A stretch of 64,000 bases of DNA, from positions 170,881,361 to 170,945,360 of the forward strand of contig NC_081406.1 in assembly GCF_030272615.1 (NCBI RefSeq), given 5' to 3'. This document shows, piece after piece, positions 12,801 to 23,040 of this stretch. Source of the DNA: Cryptomeria japonica. Lineage: Eukaryota; Streptophyta; Pinopsida; Cupressales; Cupressaceae. The notes beneath the pieces were generated by a model. The model saw only the letters and a program-made list of their open reading frames with translations. It had not been told where the DNA came from and did not search any database. The number at the start of each line of letters is the position of its first letter. Position 1 is the stretch's first letter. The position numbers and the translations under genes are program-made.

Positions 12801-15800
12801 CCTATTGACTAGAAGATGGAATGGATAGAGGGATGGATAGTTGGGTTCCTACATACATCTGTGTTCGTTCTGGGTTTTAGGGCGACTGAAATGCCAGCAT
12901 AGGAATAAAATAAGAAATGGAAGGGTGAAAGGGCTGCCTTGGCGAGTTGGCAGACCTTCCACCAGCCCGAACGAGTCAATTCCCCTAAACGTTATGGAAA
13001 GCGGGATTCCCCTTTTTTCCTCTGTAGATGGCGGCCTTTATTGGTTCGACCATCCCTACCACCTGCCTCAACTATATCTACCCACCCCCGAGAATCGATC
13101 TCTGAATAGAACCCTCCGTACGGGCACCTCTAGTCCCCTCCTTCCTGCAGGGTGTGCATGCTACGAGCCCCTACCATTCTAAGGCCCTAGTATTATAAAG
13201 GGGGCCTATGCGGATGCAGGGTGGGAAACTATAGGAAAAAGGGGGGGTGGCCCTTTAGCCCCCCCACCCCCCCCTCTATATAATTTGGGGTGGGCCCCCC
13301 CCTTTATAGAGTTTGATCAAGGCCCTACGGGGCAGCGGAGGGCCTAATTTTCCGACAAGCATGTTACGTATATAATCTGTACCTTTATCGCTTTGGAATG
13401 AGGAGTAGGGGTCCTACCTTCTACCCTTCCTTTACAGTTGAGAGAGAATGAGGCAAGGGCGAGAACTCCTTACTATCAAGAGAGAATGGTAGGAGGAACC
13501 AACCCACCAAACTAAAGCGTATAGAATATGGTCTTCCTTTAGGCACTTTAGATAGCCCTACCCTTGCAGATCGAGCCCTCCCGGAACCCCTACTATTTTT
13601 AGGGCTTCCCACCCTACTGCCCCAATTAATCAGCTTGTGAGAGTACGCGAATAGTAGGGGCCCTGGCCCCCTCTTCCTCCCACCCACCCCATTGCACACC
13701 CATACATTATCATCTTAGGGAGGTAGATGAGAAAGGGGCCCTCCCCCATAGAATTGTAGGGCCCTGGCGAATAGTAGGGTTCATCTACAGGGTGGGATTT
13801 CTAGGGGGGGGTGGGAAGCTAGACTAATCTACCTCCCGGGGGAGACACCCTTAGGCATAGCCGAATGAACCTATAGGAGGACCATGCAATAGCATGATCA
13901 AAAGTATGGGTGGTAGATTAGTTATGTCAAACTGACAACTCCAGCCTGGGGGTGAGCTATATCTTCTTGCCTGGGGGGGCTCCCGAGATAGGATTGAACT
14001 TCCAATATTGTAATCTGCCCATCCGAAAGAAAGTAGTTTATGCTAACCGTAGGTGAGGGCAAGGAGAAGACAACTAAACTCTATTAAGGATGGTCGGATG
14101 AAAGAAAGTAACAAAGCCCCATAGAATTGAAGGGCCTCCCGGATGAAAGTAACAAAGCAGCCTTGGAGCAAGACATCCAAATAAAAGCATGCTCAAAATC
14201 GTTGATAGTTGGATGGATGGATAGAGAGGCCAAACATCACTAACCGGAAGCCCTATAGAATTTTAAGGCGTTAGTTTATTAGTTGAGCCATCTAGTCGTC
14301 GGATGCTCGTCCGTTAGTTTAAGCTTTCACTAATCACCTGAGAATCCTATAGTGACCTTACCGGAAGCTCGTCGAAGAGAGCCGCCCTCTAGTCATTGGA
14401 TGGAAGGCAAGCTAGACCGAGGAAGCTAACTACTTCTATTTCGTTTGGACCTTCCTTCCTCCCATTCGTTAATAAACTAGATCCGGGTGGGGGGGAATCA
14501 ACGTTACCCGGGAGGCTATAGAAATACTTCCACATGATTAGCAGCAACGTCGAACTATCTATGGAAGGGGAATTTCGATTAGCAGCAACGTCGAATTCCC
14601 GTGGGTGGATCAGGAACTATAGCTTTTAACTTTCACTCAGAGAAGGGGTAATTTGCATTGTCTAAGCCTTTCTCTATATATTGGCTGGCACTCGACAGCT
14701 ACTCCTCCCACCCCTTTAGAATAGTTAGGGATATGGATTTGTCATTATCAGTTGGGGTTGGCATTGCCATAGGCTGCACATTCATTCTTGCATCCAAATC
14801 CTCAAGTTGATATTACTACTATAATAAAAATACAGCCTGCTTTCCAAGCCCTCCAGAATGAAACCCCCTTCTTCCAATAGCGGTCGAGTGCTTGTTTTCA
14901 AGACAAGTCCATCTGATGCTCTTTGAGTTTACAATTGAATGTTTGGCCAAATGCTTCTCTAAACAATTCTATGGCGATGCACTGCAAAAGTTAGCCAACC
15001 CGACTAGTATGATGGGTTGGGATTGTTGATGTTTTGCGTTTTGTCTATGTGCAAAACCTAGGATTTGCAAGAGAAATCACTCACTCGAGTGCTTATACAC
15101 GTCTTACCACTCCACTGGTCATATCGATAGTAGGTAGGTCGCCCTTCTCTGGGATAATTAGACATGGGATCTGCATAGGTAGGTAGGAAGATTGAGGATT
15201 GGTTCGAGCCAGCATTGCCCTAATATCTTAAGGGTTTCACCGCCTACCCTGGGAGTTGACATCTTCTCGATAGATATTTTATTTGGGCTCACTCAAGCTC
15301 TGAACTCTGCCCCTCTCCTTGAGTTAATAAGTCAACAATGGGACAGCTGCCCCAGCGAGAAGAGTCAATCCAGATTTTGGCAGCATTTGTAGCAGGGGGA
15401 GAAAGGTGACGCAGTTGGTCCTATTGATTATGCAATTCATGTTGTCGATCAAGAACCAAAGGTTGAGCCAGCATTTGAGCTAGCTCCAATGTCCCCGCTA
15501 GGATAGCCAGTAGCAGATCCGACAGTTGTATAGCTTCCAGCCAAAGATCCAGCAGCACCAGTTTCTCTCATCGATGATCGAGTCTTACCATCATGATAAG
15601 AGGTAGAGCACGCTAGAAGCATGGGTGGTATCGCCATAAACATGGGCATAGGTTTCCCCATAGAATTGTAGGGTGTCAGTAGAATGATTCCCTTCCGGTT
15701 CCATTTCCGGATCCTCTCGGTGATGAAAAGGCAGAAGCGAGAGCAGGGACAAACATCGTAGCATATCCAGATCCAGTTCACCAAGTTTGAGTTGGCTCAT

Positions 15801-15924
15801 CTCTAGTCTAACTAGCTGATAATAAATAGAAGTTGGTGGCAACATGGAATCTGAGGAGAACAAAACAAATAGAAAAAAGGCAGTTGAAGCTAAGTGCACC
15901 AGCAAAGGTAAGGTAATTGAGAGA
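9801..15924. other. mitochondrial-like spacer without recognised genes
   Basis: This 6-kb stretch has only short overlapping ORFs on both strands (none above 113 residues) and no match I can name. It includes Ser/Ala-coding repeat debris (9890-10880), C/G-rich poly-purine patches (13220-13320, 13790-13830) and more than ten hairpin copies. A frame at about 11380-11560 reads EEYLDADRFVELLNKEERG, which is protein-like but unplaced. At 13975-14010 the minus strand has a T-arm-like GTTCAATCC, too incomplete to call a tRNA. Confidence 0.4.
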
Positions 15925-16170
15925 CGAGGCTTCTTGCTTAAGATAGAAATGGATTCAGGAGTTAGCCATTACAGAGGTAGCATTCATAGCCATTGATCCG
16001 AACCAATAGCTCCTCTTGTACTAGATTGGAGTGTCTTACCCTTACCAACTGCTTAGTAGATAGGGTCCTACGATGGTATGAACCCAACTCATGTACCCCT
16101 TTAAGTGGAGGAAAGCCACACCCTTCACAGTTTATGCACCACGAGTAAGGGATGAGTCGACATCAACAGC
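15925..16170 (-). pseudogene. diverged 3' part of organelle-type LSU rRNA
   Basis: On the plus strand one can follow the complement of the 23S/26S 3' region in order: GAGGCTTCTTGCTTAAGAT (consensus GCTTCCCGCTTAGAT) at about 15929; the sarcin-ricin complement CTCCTCTTGTACTAG at 16010-16024; GATAGGG then GAACCCAACTCATGTACCCC with TTTAAGTGG around 16060-16110; AAAGCCACACCCTTCAC near 16113-16132 (consensus GAACAGCCATACCCTTGGG); and GATGAGTCGACATC near 16150-16165. Many differences are C-to-T or G-to-A. This order is diagnostic of bacterial/organelle LSU rRNA, probably mitochondrial. The divergence is far greater than expected for a live plant mitochondrial copy, so this is a nuclear or non-functional relic. 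Confidence 0.65.
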
Positions 16171-16450
16171 TAAGACTTAAAGTCTTGCCATTCTTTTTAT
16201 AGATAGGGTTCAGATGAGACTAGCAGTGGTATAAACCATAAGCGAGAGTGTTTCATTCTCCTGAACCAGGTCGGTCAAAATAAAATATGTCTATCAAAGT
16301 GCTTCTCCAATTGCTCAGGACATCTCTTTCCAACCGAGGGACGGAACAAGATCATTTCATTCCATTTTTTGGAAAATAGTTAGGGATATTTCATTAGTTT
16401 TGATAAGATTGAAAGAGAGCATTACATCGAGGCATAAGAGGCTCTTGAAT
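16171..16450. other. unassigned spacer after the rRNA relic
   Basis: The LSU rRNA-like match becomes unreadable after about 16170. The rest, to the gypsy gag/protease fragment, shows nothing recognisable. Confidence 0.3.
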
Positions 16451-17640
16451 TGTTTAGGACAAAAGTAATCAAGGTTGACATCTCCATGCCTTACCGTGGG
16501 TTGATACCATTAATTGTTATGATTTTTTCATCATGAGGAAATTTTAGACATTTATGAATATAAGGGATTTCTTTCATGGAAGAGAGCCAAGGATGTCCCA
16601 ACTTCACGGGAAATAGATCTGATGTAAGAATGATAGAAAAAATGACATCCAAGCACTTAGTACCAACCTCAACAGGAAGAGTAATAGAACCAATGGTAGG
16701 GAAAGAGAAACCATCATACACCTTAACCATTACAATAAATTTATCATATGTTACTTGATGCAATTGCAAAATATAAAGGTATTCTTTAGTGACCATATTC
16801 ACCATACACATTGGACCAATGAGCACCCCTCGTGAGAATTTGTCTTTGATCTTTGTAGTGATATATAATGGGTCATTAGGTGCAACAATAGTCTCACTAG
16901 GATCAAAGGTAATGCATAGGTTCTTATGGGGTGTAGGTTTGTTAACAAGATTCACCACCTTATTAGACTCAACACCAATCTCATCGAGAGAAAATGCAAG
17001 AGGCTCAACTTCAACCACATTAGTAGAATGGGAAGGCAAAGTATTAGTTAAGATTTGGAGGTCTTGATTAGGAGGAGCTACATATTTTTTTCCTTTGTCA
17101 TTCACACCATCTATGGATATGGTATTGTTATCAATAAAGTCTTGAATTTTACTCCTTAAAGTATAACACTTCTTAGTATCATGACTGGCTTGATGATAAA
17201 ATTGGCAAAAGTCTTTGGGATCATTATAGGGTGGCAAAGGTTTGGAGGTATCAATGGGATTGATAGGAGGAAGTTTCAACATATTTTTATTTATCAATTT
17301 GTGTCATTATGCTATGTAAAGACTCAAAAAGAGGAGTAAATTATTTTTTAAAGTATTTGGATAAAGGGGCCACATCTGATGTCATGGCTACCACTTGAGT
17401 ATTAATTTTTTCGTTGATCTTGATGTATCCCTTGTTTGGTTTAAAATTTTCAAAATATTGTTGAGCACTCTCATTCATATCAACTAGAGCCATTGAAGGA
17501 GATGATTTAAATTGACTCACTTGAAGTTGATAATTATGAAGCACTACACACAACTGTGTAAAAGAAGTAAACTCATAAAAGAGAAGCTTATCCCTAATTT
17601 ATTTTTGTAAATTAGTAATAACAATTATTTAAAAATCATG
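16451..17640 (-). pseudogene. Ty3/gypsy gag and aspartic-protease-like fragment
   Basis: The main frame (17297 down to 16491, 268 residues) opens after a Gag part and contains a partial zinc knuckle CQFYHQASHDTKKC with the right spacing for a gypsy CCHC variant. About 200 residues later a protease-like fold reads LGHPWLSSMKEIPYIHKCLK, the usual LGRPWL...HQ(C)LKF end of plant gypsy proteases. The catalytic D-S/T-G is not visible: the expected place reads RGVLIGPMCMVNMV. A second frame (17553-17341) and its upstream part to about 17640 (SQIANPMPDHDF) give more Gag. At least two stops or shifts break it. It is inserted between hairpin-bearing mitochondrial-like pieces. Confidence 0.75.
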
Positions 17641-18550
17641 ATCAGGCATAGGATTAGCAATTTGAGAATACAATTTTTTATAACCCGTTGGTTAAGCAAG
17701 TGATCCAGATGATCCTGTCCCCCCTTTAGAATAGTAGGGCAGTTGGTTCTATCGATCCTGATCTCGATTCCGTTATTTATGATGCAGTAGATTCGGTTGA
17801 AGCAGTGGATCCAGCGGTAGATTTTGTTGAAGCAGCACCACCGCTAGCATCACCGGTAGAAGATTCAGTATAAATAGATCCACTATATTCTATTGGTTAA
17901 GTTGATCCTGTTGAGTCAGCCGTTTATGCCGTTGGCTCAGCAACAGTTGATCCAGCACCAATAGCGCCATCAGCAGAACTTTATTGCACCACCCCCCTTT
18001 AGAATACTAGGGCATAAGCACCACCAATAGCAGCGGTTTATGTTGCAGAGGTCAAGATGGAGTTAAAGCTTTTGTTACTTCGAATGTTCGTTCGAGCGAT
18101 GCTTGTAAAGCCTCCCCTTCGTAGGCCTTCCTCCGGAAATATAGACAGAAAGAATGAATGTTTGCCTAGGTCGAGTCCCCATCCAGATGTATTGATTGGT
18201 TCGGAATAAGGGTGTAGAGGAGAGGTAACTCTATTTACTTCATACCATCTAGCCTCCAGGCAGGGGCAGCCCCCTTAGCTCGACGTTGAATGAATAGTGA
18301 GTTGGGGCGGGAATAAGATTGTTTGCCAAGGCATGTTAACGGCAGGCACGCACTGTCTCTCTTTCAGTTGGGAGGAATTAGGCAAATTGAGTTGATGTTG
18401 CAAAACAAACAGCTTTTGCCCATTAGAATAGTAGGGGCGAAAGCCGGATCGAACTGACCAATAACTCTACTTCCATTAGCATCTCCAATGATCGTTACCG
18501 GTAAGACTTAGGAGAGAATGGTATGCTGCCAGCCCGAGTTCCCAAATTGT
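17641..18550. other. last mitochondrial-like segment and junction to AT-rich DNA
   Basis: It contains three hairpin copies (17727, 17988, 18418) and a Ser/Ala-coding repeat segment (17705-18060) full of GGATCCAGC phrases. The composition switches to AT-rich between about 18540 and 18570, which marks the edge of the block or an assembly join. Confidence 0.5.
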
Positions 18551-19590
18551 CATGCTAGTTAGGAAGGATATGATCAGGGATAACTTTAAGAAACCACCCC
18601 CCGGTCAATTATGTAAAATCCTGGTGAATCAGACATTATTTTCGGGGGAAAATTTTCATATGGATGGCGAAATTTTTTTTCAAAATAGGACAAAAAATTA
18701 TTTTGTATTGGCAATTTTTATTCTAGGGTACGAAAATTCCATAATTTTTTGGCGAATTATACCTTAATCTATGAGGAAAATATATATTGTAGGAGACGAA
18801 TAATTTTTGTTAAAAGGAACAAATATATAAGTATGGGAAAAAAAATTTACTCCGAAGGAAAAATTATTTAAATGTATTGGTGATTCTTATCCACCGCTTG
18901 AAAATTATTGAATTTGTTTTGGCGAATATTTTGTTATTTATGGAAAAATATATAATTTATTGGCGATTTCATGAATTCATTGCCATTAATAGACAAGGCA
19001 TGTCACATCACATCAGTATATCGCATTGAGTCCGGACTCTGCACGATGTATCAATAAGTGTGGCCTCTTTGACACGTGAAGGGTGACACATACCTAAAAT
19101 CCATCAATGATTTTAAATCGTTCGATGATCGTAGATCAATGACTGAAGTTTTATTTCGGCCCAATTTTCTGAAGAGAACATAGCTCACCAGAAAGTGCCC
19201 GGAATGGAATTGGATTCAATAGACACGTATCAAATGTCACGAATCGTGATCGATAATTTCGATCATTTAATATATATCTATTCACTTACAGCAGTCCACT
19301 CCATCCCCACGACTTCCAATGTGGTACTTGCCAACTTAGTATTGGTTTATAGTTGTTTCCAATTTCGCACACTCGTGCATTTATGAGAAAGATTTGCAGA
19401 GATACGAAAGATTTAAAAAAATTTAAAGCAATTAATACAGTTAGAGAAGTAATTATTACAATCAAGAGCTTTATTTATATACGATCTCTACTTCTTTCAT
19501 CTTCAATTAGCCTTTGCCATTTGGTAGATAAATCATTGGAGCTCACGGTATTTAAATTCTTCATCTAGTTTAGGTTTATAGGCTTAGGTT
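18551..19590. other. AT-rich spacer
   Basis: No gene seen. The segment 18600-18990 repeats short TTGGCGAA/GGCGATT phrases in an AT-rich setting. A similar texture recurs at 30730-31230 (ATGGCGAATT, TTGGTGAATC, TTGGCGAAAG), so both may be remnants of one repeat family. Confidence 0.4.
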
Positions 19591-19618
19591 GTTTAATTTG
19601 TTAATCTGTTTTCTCAAG

Positions 19619-20192
19619 ATGGACACTCCCATCCGCTTGAGAAGCATTTCTGCAAAGGACCAGAGGGCCTTTCTGGGCTCCGTTAAGGACCAAACCCTCC
19701 AATTAGTCTACAAGGAGGTCGGGTCGTTCACCAATGAGGTTGTGCGGATGGTGTTGGGCAGGGAGTTTCAGCGAAATGAAAATAGATACCATGTTAACAC
19801 GGACATTACATCCCGTTTCTTAGCATCTCTTTTGGACCTCAGAGGAGACAAGGTGGATATGGTGATGTTGTTGAGGAAGGTTTTTAAGGAAGACTTCCTT
19901 GGAGATGACATTACTGTTGTTGTCCTTGCAGAAGTAGGGGTGGGGATCCCTTGGGCGAGTGAATTATCCAAGCTTTTCCTCCTACCCAAACAGTGTCAGT
20001 GGCCAAGAACCATTTCTCCTGAACCTAAATGTGGAGCACTTGACACGTCATAGGAAATGGGCGCGGATTGTCAAGGACTTCCTCCGGAAATGGTTGCTCC
20101 TAGATGACTTTCCAAACTACACATGGCTTGAAGAATTCTCTCAGGTTATGTTATCTGAAGAATTCTACATGGAAGGAGGGTCAGATTCTTAG
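19619..20192 (+). pseudogene. broken hypothetical protein gene
   Basis: An ATG at 19619 opens a 144-residue frame (to 20053) that starts MDTPIRLRSISAKDQRAF and looks like a real soluble protein, with balanced composition and no low complexity. After about 19960 the likely continuation shifts frame: 19959-20192 gives NLNVEHLTRHRKWARIVKDF and a WLEEFSQVMLSEEF ending. One indel, or an unrecognised splice, therefore separates the halves. I do not recognise the family. It is followed at once by the GGGCAAAGTTG...CACTACATG phrase that also occurs at 6381. It may be a gene fragment carried by a transposon. Confidence 0.4.
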
Positions 20193-21180
20193 GGCAAAGT
20201 TGTAAACGATCCACTACATGTGCCCTAGCCCCGCCCCCTTGGGCCCCTAGTAGTTTTTTTTTCCTATGTCCTTGAAACCTAACAGGCTTAGTGGCTCACT
20301 CAATTTGGCTTTCAAGTTTTTGAGGGAATCAAGTCTCAGACTTCAGACGTAAAAATTTTAAATTTCCAAAGCATAAATATTAATGATATTTTTTCAAATT
20401 CCAGTTTGTTTCAATTTGCCTCTTAGAGTCTTATGGATATAAAAATGCTTTCTATAATTCTATTTCATTTTTATTAATTAATTTTTTTCAAATGTTTTTT
20501 GTATATGAGCTACATTATTTCAATTATTTGTTAAACAATGGAAATAAATTTAATACTGTGATCTTTTTTATGTAATGCTTCTTCTTCTATATTTAATATA
20601 TATAAAAAAAATTCAGTTTGTTCCATTAATTATTTGTACATTGATTATGGTTGATTATATTTTAATAATATATAGTTAAGATTTGAACTAAAACTCCAAC
20701 TTACTTATATTAAACTAAATTTAATTATATTAAATTTACTTATTTTAATTATATTAAACTTACTTATTTTATTTATATTAAACTAAATTTATGTTGAAAT
20801 TATATATATATTTTTAGTCTTTATTTATTTATTAAATTAAAATTTATATTACACTAAATTTATGTTGAACTTTTATATATATTTTTAAACTATTTTTTAA
20901 AATTATATATCATAAACATATTTTTAAAGAATTTTGTTAAACTTTAAATTAATATTTTAGATTTAATATTGAATGTTTTCTTTTTTATATTAAACTTTTA
21001 CCTTTCAAATTGTATATCAATTTTTTTTTTTTTAATTTAGTTATTTGTTTTATTCTAGAAACTAAGTTTCATGTTTTATACTATTTTTGAATTTCAAATT
21101 TTTACAAATAATATTAACATTATATTTAATAGTTATCTCAAATTATTGCACATCTTTAAAATTTAAATGTCTCTTATTAT
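20193..21180. other. very AT-rich spacer
   Basis: Beyond a short C-rich patch (20228-20252) the sequence is extremely AT-rich, with recurring TTATATTAAACTAAATTTA and TTATATATATTTTTA phrases between 20690 and 20900. No gene or structured repeat boundary is seen. Confidence 0.6.
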
Positions 21181-22412
21181 GAGACCGACGACATCTGACA
21201 ACACTCAACAGGTATCATCGTCTGTTGGATGAGCGAAGATCACCGACTTAGGGTGGATTTCAGCCCAAATGTGGGAAGTGAACACATTTGTGAGAAATTC
21301 GGCTGGAATTGAACATTTTAAATTTAATTAAATATAATTAAGTCTATAAAGCTCTTTTTCAAGCGGAAGTTTAAAATGATTAAATAGAGTTAAAAAACAG
21401 ACCCGAAAAGTGACACAAGTATGGTGACGTGCCAGAAAAATGACAGAAGTCATGGGACCCACTACATCTGAAAATAGGTACCATCATCTGTTGGATGAAC
21501 AAAGATCAACAACTTAGGGTGGATTTCGGCCCGAATGTGGGAAGTGAACACACTTGTGAGAACTTCACCCGGAATTGAATATTTTAAATTTAATTAAATA
21601 TAATTAAGTCTATAAAGCTCTTTATCGGGTGGAAGTTTAAAATGATTAAATAGACTTAAAAAACTGACTCGAAAAGTGACACGAGTATGGTGACATGCCA
21701 AAAAAATGGCAGAAGTCTCAAGTCATGGGACCCACGACATCTAAAAATAGGTACCATCGTCTGTTGGATGAACAAAGATCAACGACTTAGGGTGGATTTC
21801 AGCCCGAATGTGGGAAGTGAACACATTTGTGAGAACTTCGCCCGGAATTGAACATTTTAAATTTAATTAAATATAATTAATTCTATAAGTATAAAGCTCT
21901 TTTTGGGCTGGAAGTTTAAAATGATTAAACAGACTTAAAAAACAAACCTGAAAAGTGACACGAGTATGGTGACGTGCCCAAAAACTAGCAGAAGTCATGG
22001 GACCCATGACAACTGACAATAGGTACCATCATCCGTTGGATGAGCAAAGATCAACGGCTTAGGGTGGATTTCGGCCCGAATGTGGGAAGTGAACACATTT
22101 GTGAGGACTTCACCCGGAATTCAAACATTTTAAATTTAATTAAATATAATTAAGTATATAAAGCTCTTTTTCAGGCGAAAGTTTAAAATTATTAAACAAT
22201 CTTAAAAAACATACCCGTAAAGTCACACGAGTATGGTGATGTGCCCGAAAAATGGCAGAAGTCATGGGACCCACAACATCTGACAAAAGGTACCTTGGCC
22301 TCTCGTCCGTTGGATGAGCAATGATCAATGACTTAGGGTGGATTTTGACCCGAATGTGGGAAGTGAACACATTTGTGAGAACTTCGCCCGAAATTGAACA
22401 TTTTACATTTAA
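21181..22412. repeat. tandem repeat array, about 270-bp unit, about 4.6 copies
   Basis: The phrase GTTGGATGA starts at 21224, 21490, 21763, 22035 and 22309, giving spacings of 266, 273, 272 and 274 bp. Each unit runs through GGGTGGATTT, AATGTGGGAAGTGAACACA, AATTTAATTAAATATAATTAA, CTATAAAGCTCTTT and GTGACACGAGTATGGTGACG to CATGGGACCCACGACATC. Copies differ mostly by single bases and small indels. The last unit is cut off at TTTACATTTAATG, where the 95-bp array begins. There is no coding potential. It resembles satellite-like or LTR-derived tandem DNA. Confidence 0.9.
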
Positions 22413-22700
22413 TGTCCTCAGAATTTATATTTGAAGTAATGAATGTTTTTTCCTTCGGCATCGAAAAGTTATTAATAATAATTAATAAAATTACAACATG
22501 ATTCTTAATATCCTCGAAATTTATACTGAAGTAATGAATGTTTTGTCCTTCGGCATCGAAAAGTTATTAATAATAATTAATAAAATTACAACATAATTCT
22601 TAATATCCTCAGAATTTATACTGAAGTAATGAATGTTTTGTCCTTCAACATCGAATAGTTATTAATAGTAATTAATAAAATTACAACATGATTCTAGATA
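22411..22700. repeat. tandem repeat array, 95-bp unit, 3 copies
   Basis: GAATGTTTT recurs at 22441, 22536 and 22631, exactly 95 bp apart. The unit contains CTCAGAATTTATACTGAAGT, CCTTCGGCATCGAA and AGTTATTAATAATAATTAAT. It abuts the end of the 270-bp array directly. Confidence 0.9.
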
Positions 22701-23040
22701 TTTTGCCCTTTAGGTATTACTTTTCTACTTTTCAAAGTTTTCAAAATAAGATACTTGTAAATCATAATCGTATTTAATTTCATGGACAAACCTGCAAATC
22801 GAGGGAGATTCAGAAACAGCTACTAGATTGAGGAGTACAAGTTGCAACAAAGACTGCCTGCACCAATCTAGTGAAATAGAAGTTCCGGGTAAAATTTAGA
22901 ACACCTACATCCCGCCTTTTTTGCTTTTTTTAATCCCGTGGTCCAATTTGAGGGTTAGCATTTTTAGGTTTTTATCTAGCATTATTTTGAATTATTAACA
23001 ATAACAACGATGGGGAAAACGGGAAGTATTAGTTCAACAG

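Larger units (their letters stand above)
6646..18060. repeat. degenerate Gly/Ser/Ala/Thr-coding repeat family (discontinuous)
   Basis: Segments at about 6646-6960, 8407-9010, 9890-10420, 10620-10880, 15400-15830 and 17705-18060 share phrases such as GGATCCAGCA, ATAGCTTCC, TCAGCAACTG and CTGGATCTG in both orientations. Translated in the better frame they give Gly/Ser/Ala/Thr-rich peptides (for example 9991-10257, 88 residues, with GSATGG and GSGTSES). The segments at 8903-8930 and 15782-15809 carry an exact 28-bp inverted match. They look like decayed copies of one repetitive sequence. No protein function is implied. Confidence 0.45.
917..18440. repeat. dispersed short hairpin repeat family (about 30 copies)
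   Basis: About 18-22 bp units with core CCCTACTATTCTATGGGG, its reverse complement, and variants such as CCCTTCAAATAGTAGGGG. The ends (GCCCC...GGGGC) can pair, giving a small hairpin. Copies seen near 917, 983, 1401, 2391, 2430, 2622, 2679, 3452, 3892, 4166, 5436, 6180, 6283, 6315, 6510, 8676, 9393, 11662, 12001, 12541, 13166, 13580, 13650, 13743, 13765, 14117, 14250, 14703, 15657, 17727, 17988 and 18418. None was noticed after about 18440. Both orientations occur, often in short C- or G-rich patches. Short interspersed palindromes of this kind are known from gymnosperm mitochondrial genomes (Bpu elements of Cycas), but I cannot equate this family with them. Confidence 0.75.
1..18550. other. 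mitochondrial-like mosaic block with retroelement debris
   Basis: This stretch is clearly richer in G+C than everything after about 18550 and has no convincing long ORF. It contains about thirty copies of a short hairpin repeat, a diverged piece of bacterial/organelle-type LSU rRNA, and fragments of Ty3/gypsy and Ty1/copia elements on both strands. Plant mitochondrial spacer is known to mix such unrelated pieces, so I infer a mitochondrial origin (a nuclear insertion). The alternative is a chimeric contig joined near 18550. No respiratory, ribosomal-protein or complete tRNA gene was recognised, so the origin is inferred from texture and the rRNA piece only. Confidence 0.45.

Noticed and set aside
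13975-14050. tRNA-like 3' half on the minus strand (GTTCAATCC T-arm)
   Set aside because: Only a T-arm-like piece with a mismatched stem is visible. The D-arm, anticodon arm and acceptor pairing cannot be assembled.
22140-22370. 76-residue minus-strand ORF
   Set aside because: It lies within the 270-bp tandem array and is not open in the sister copies.
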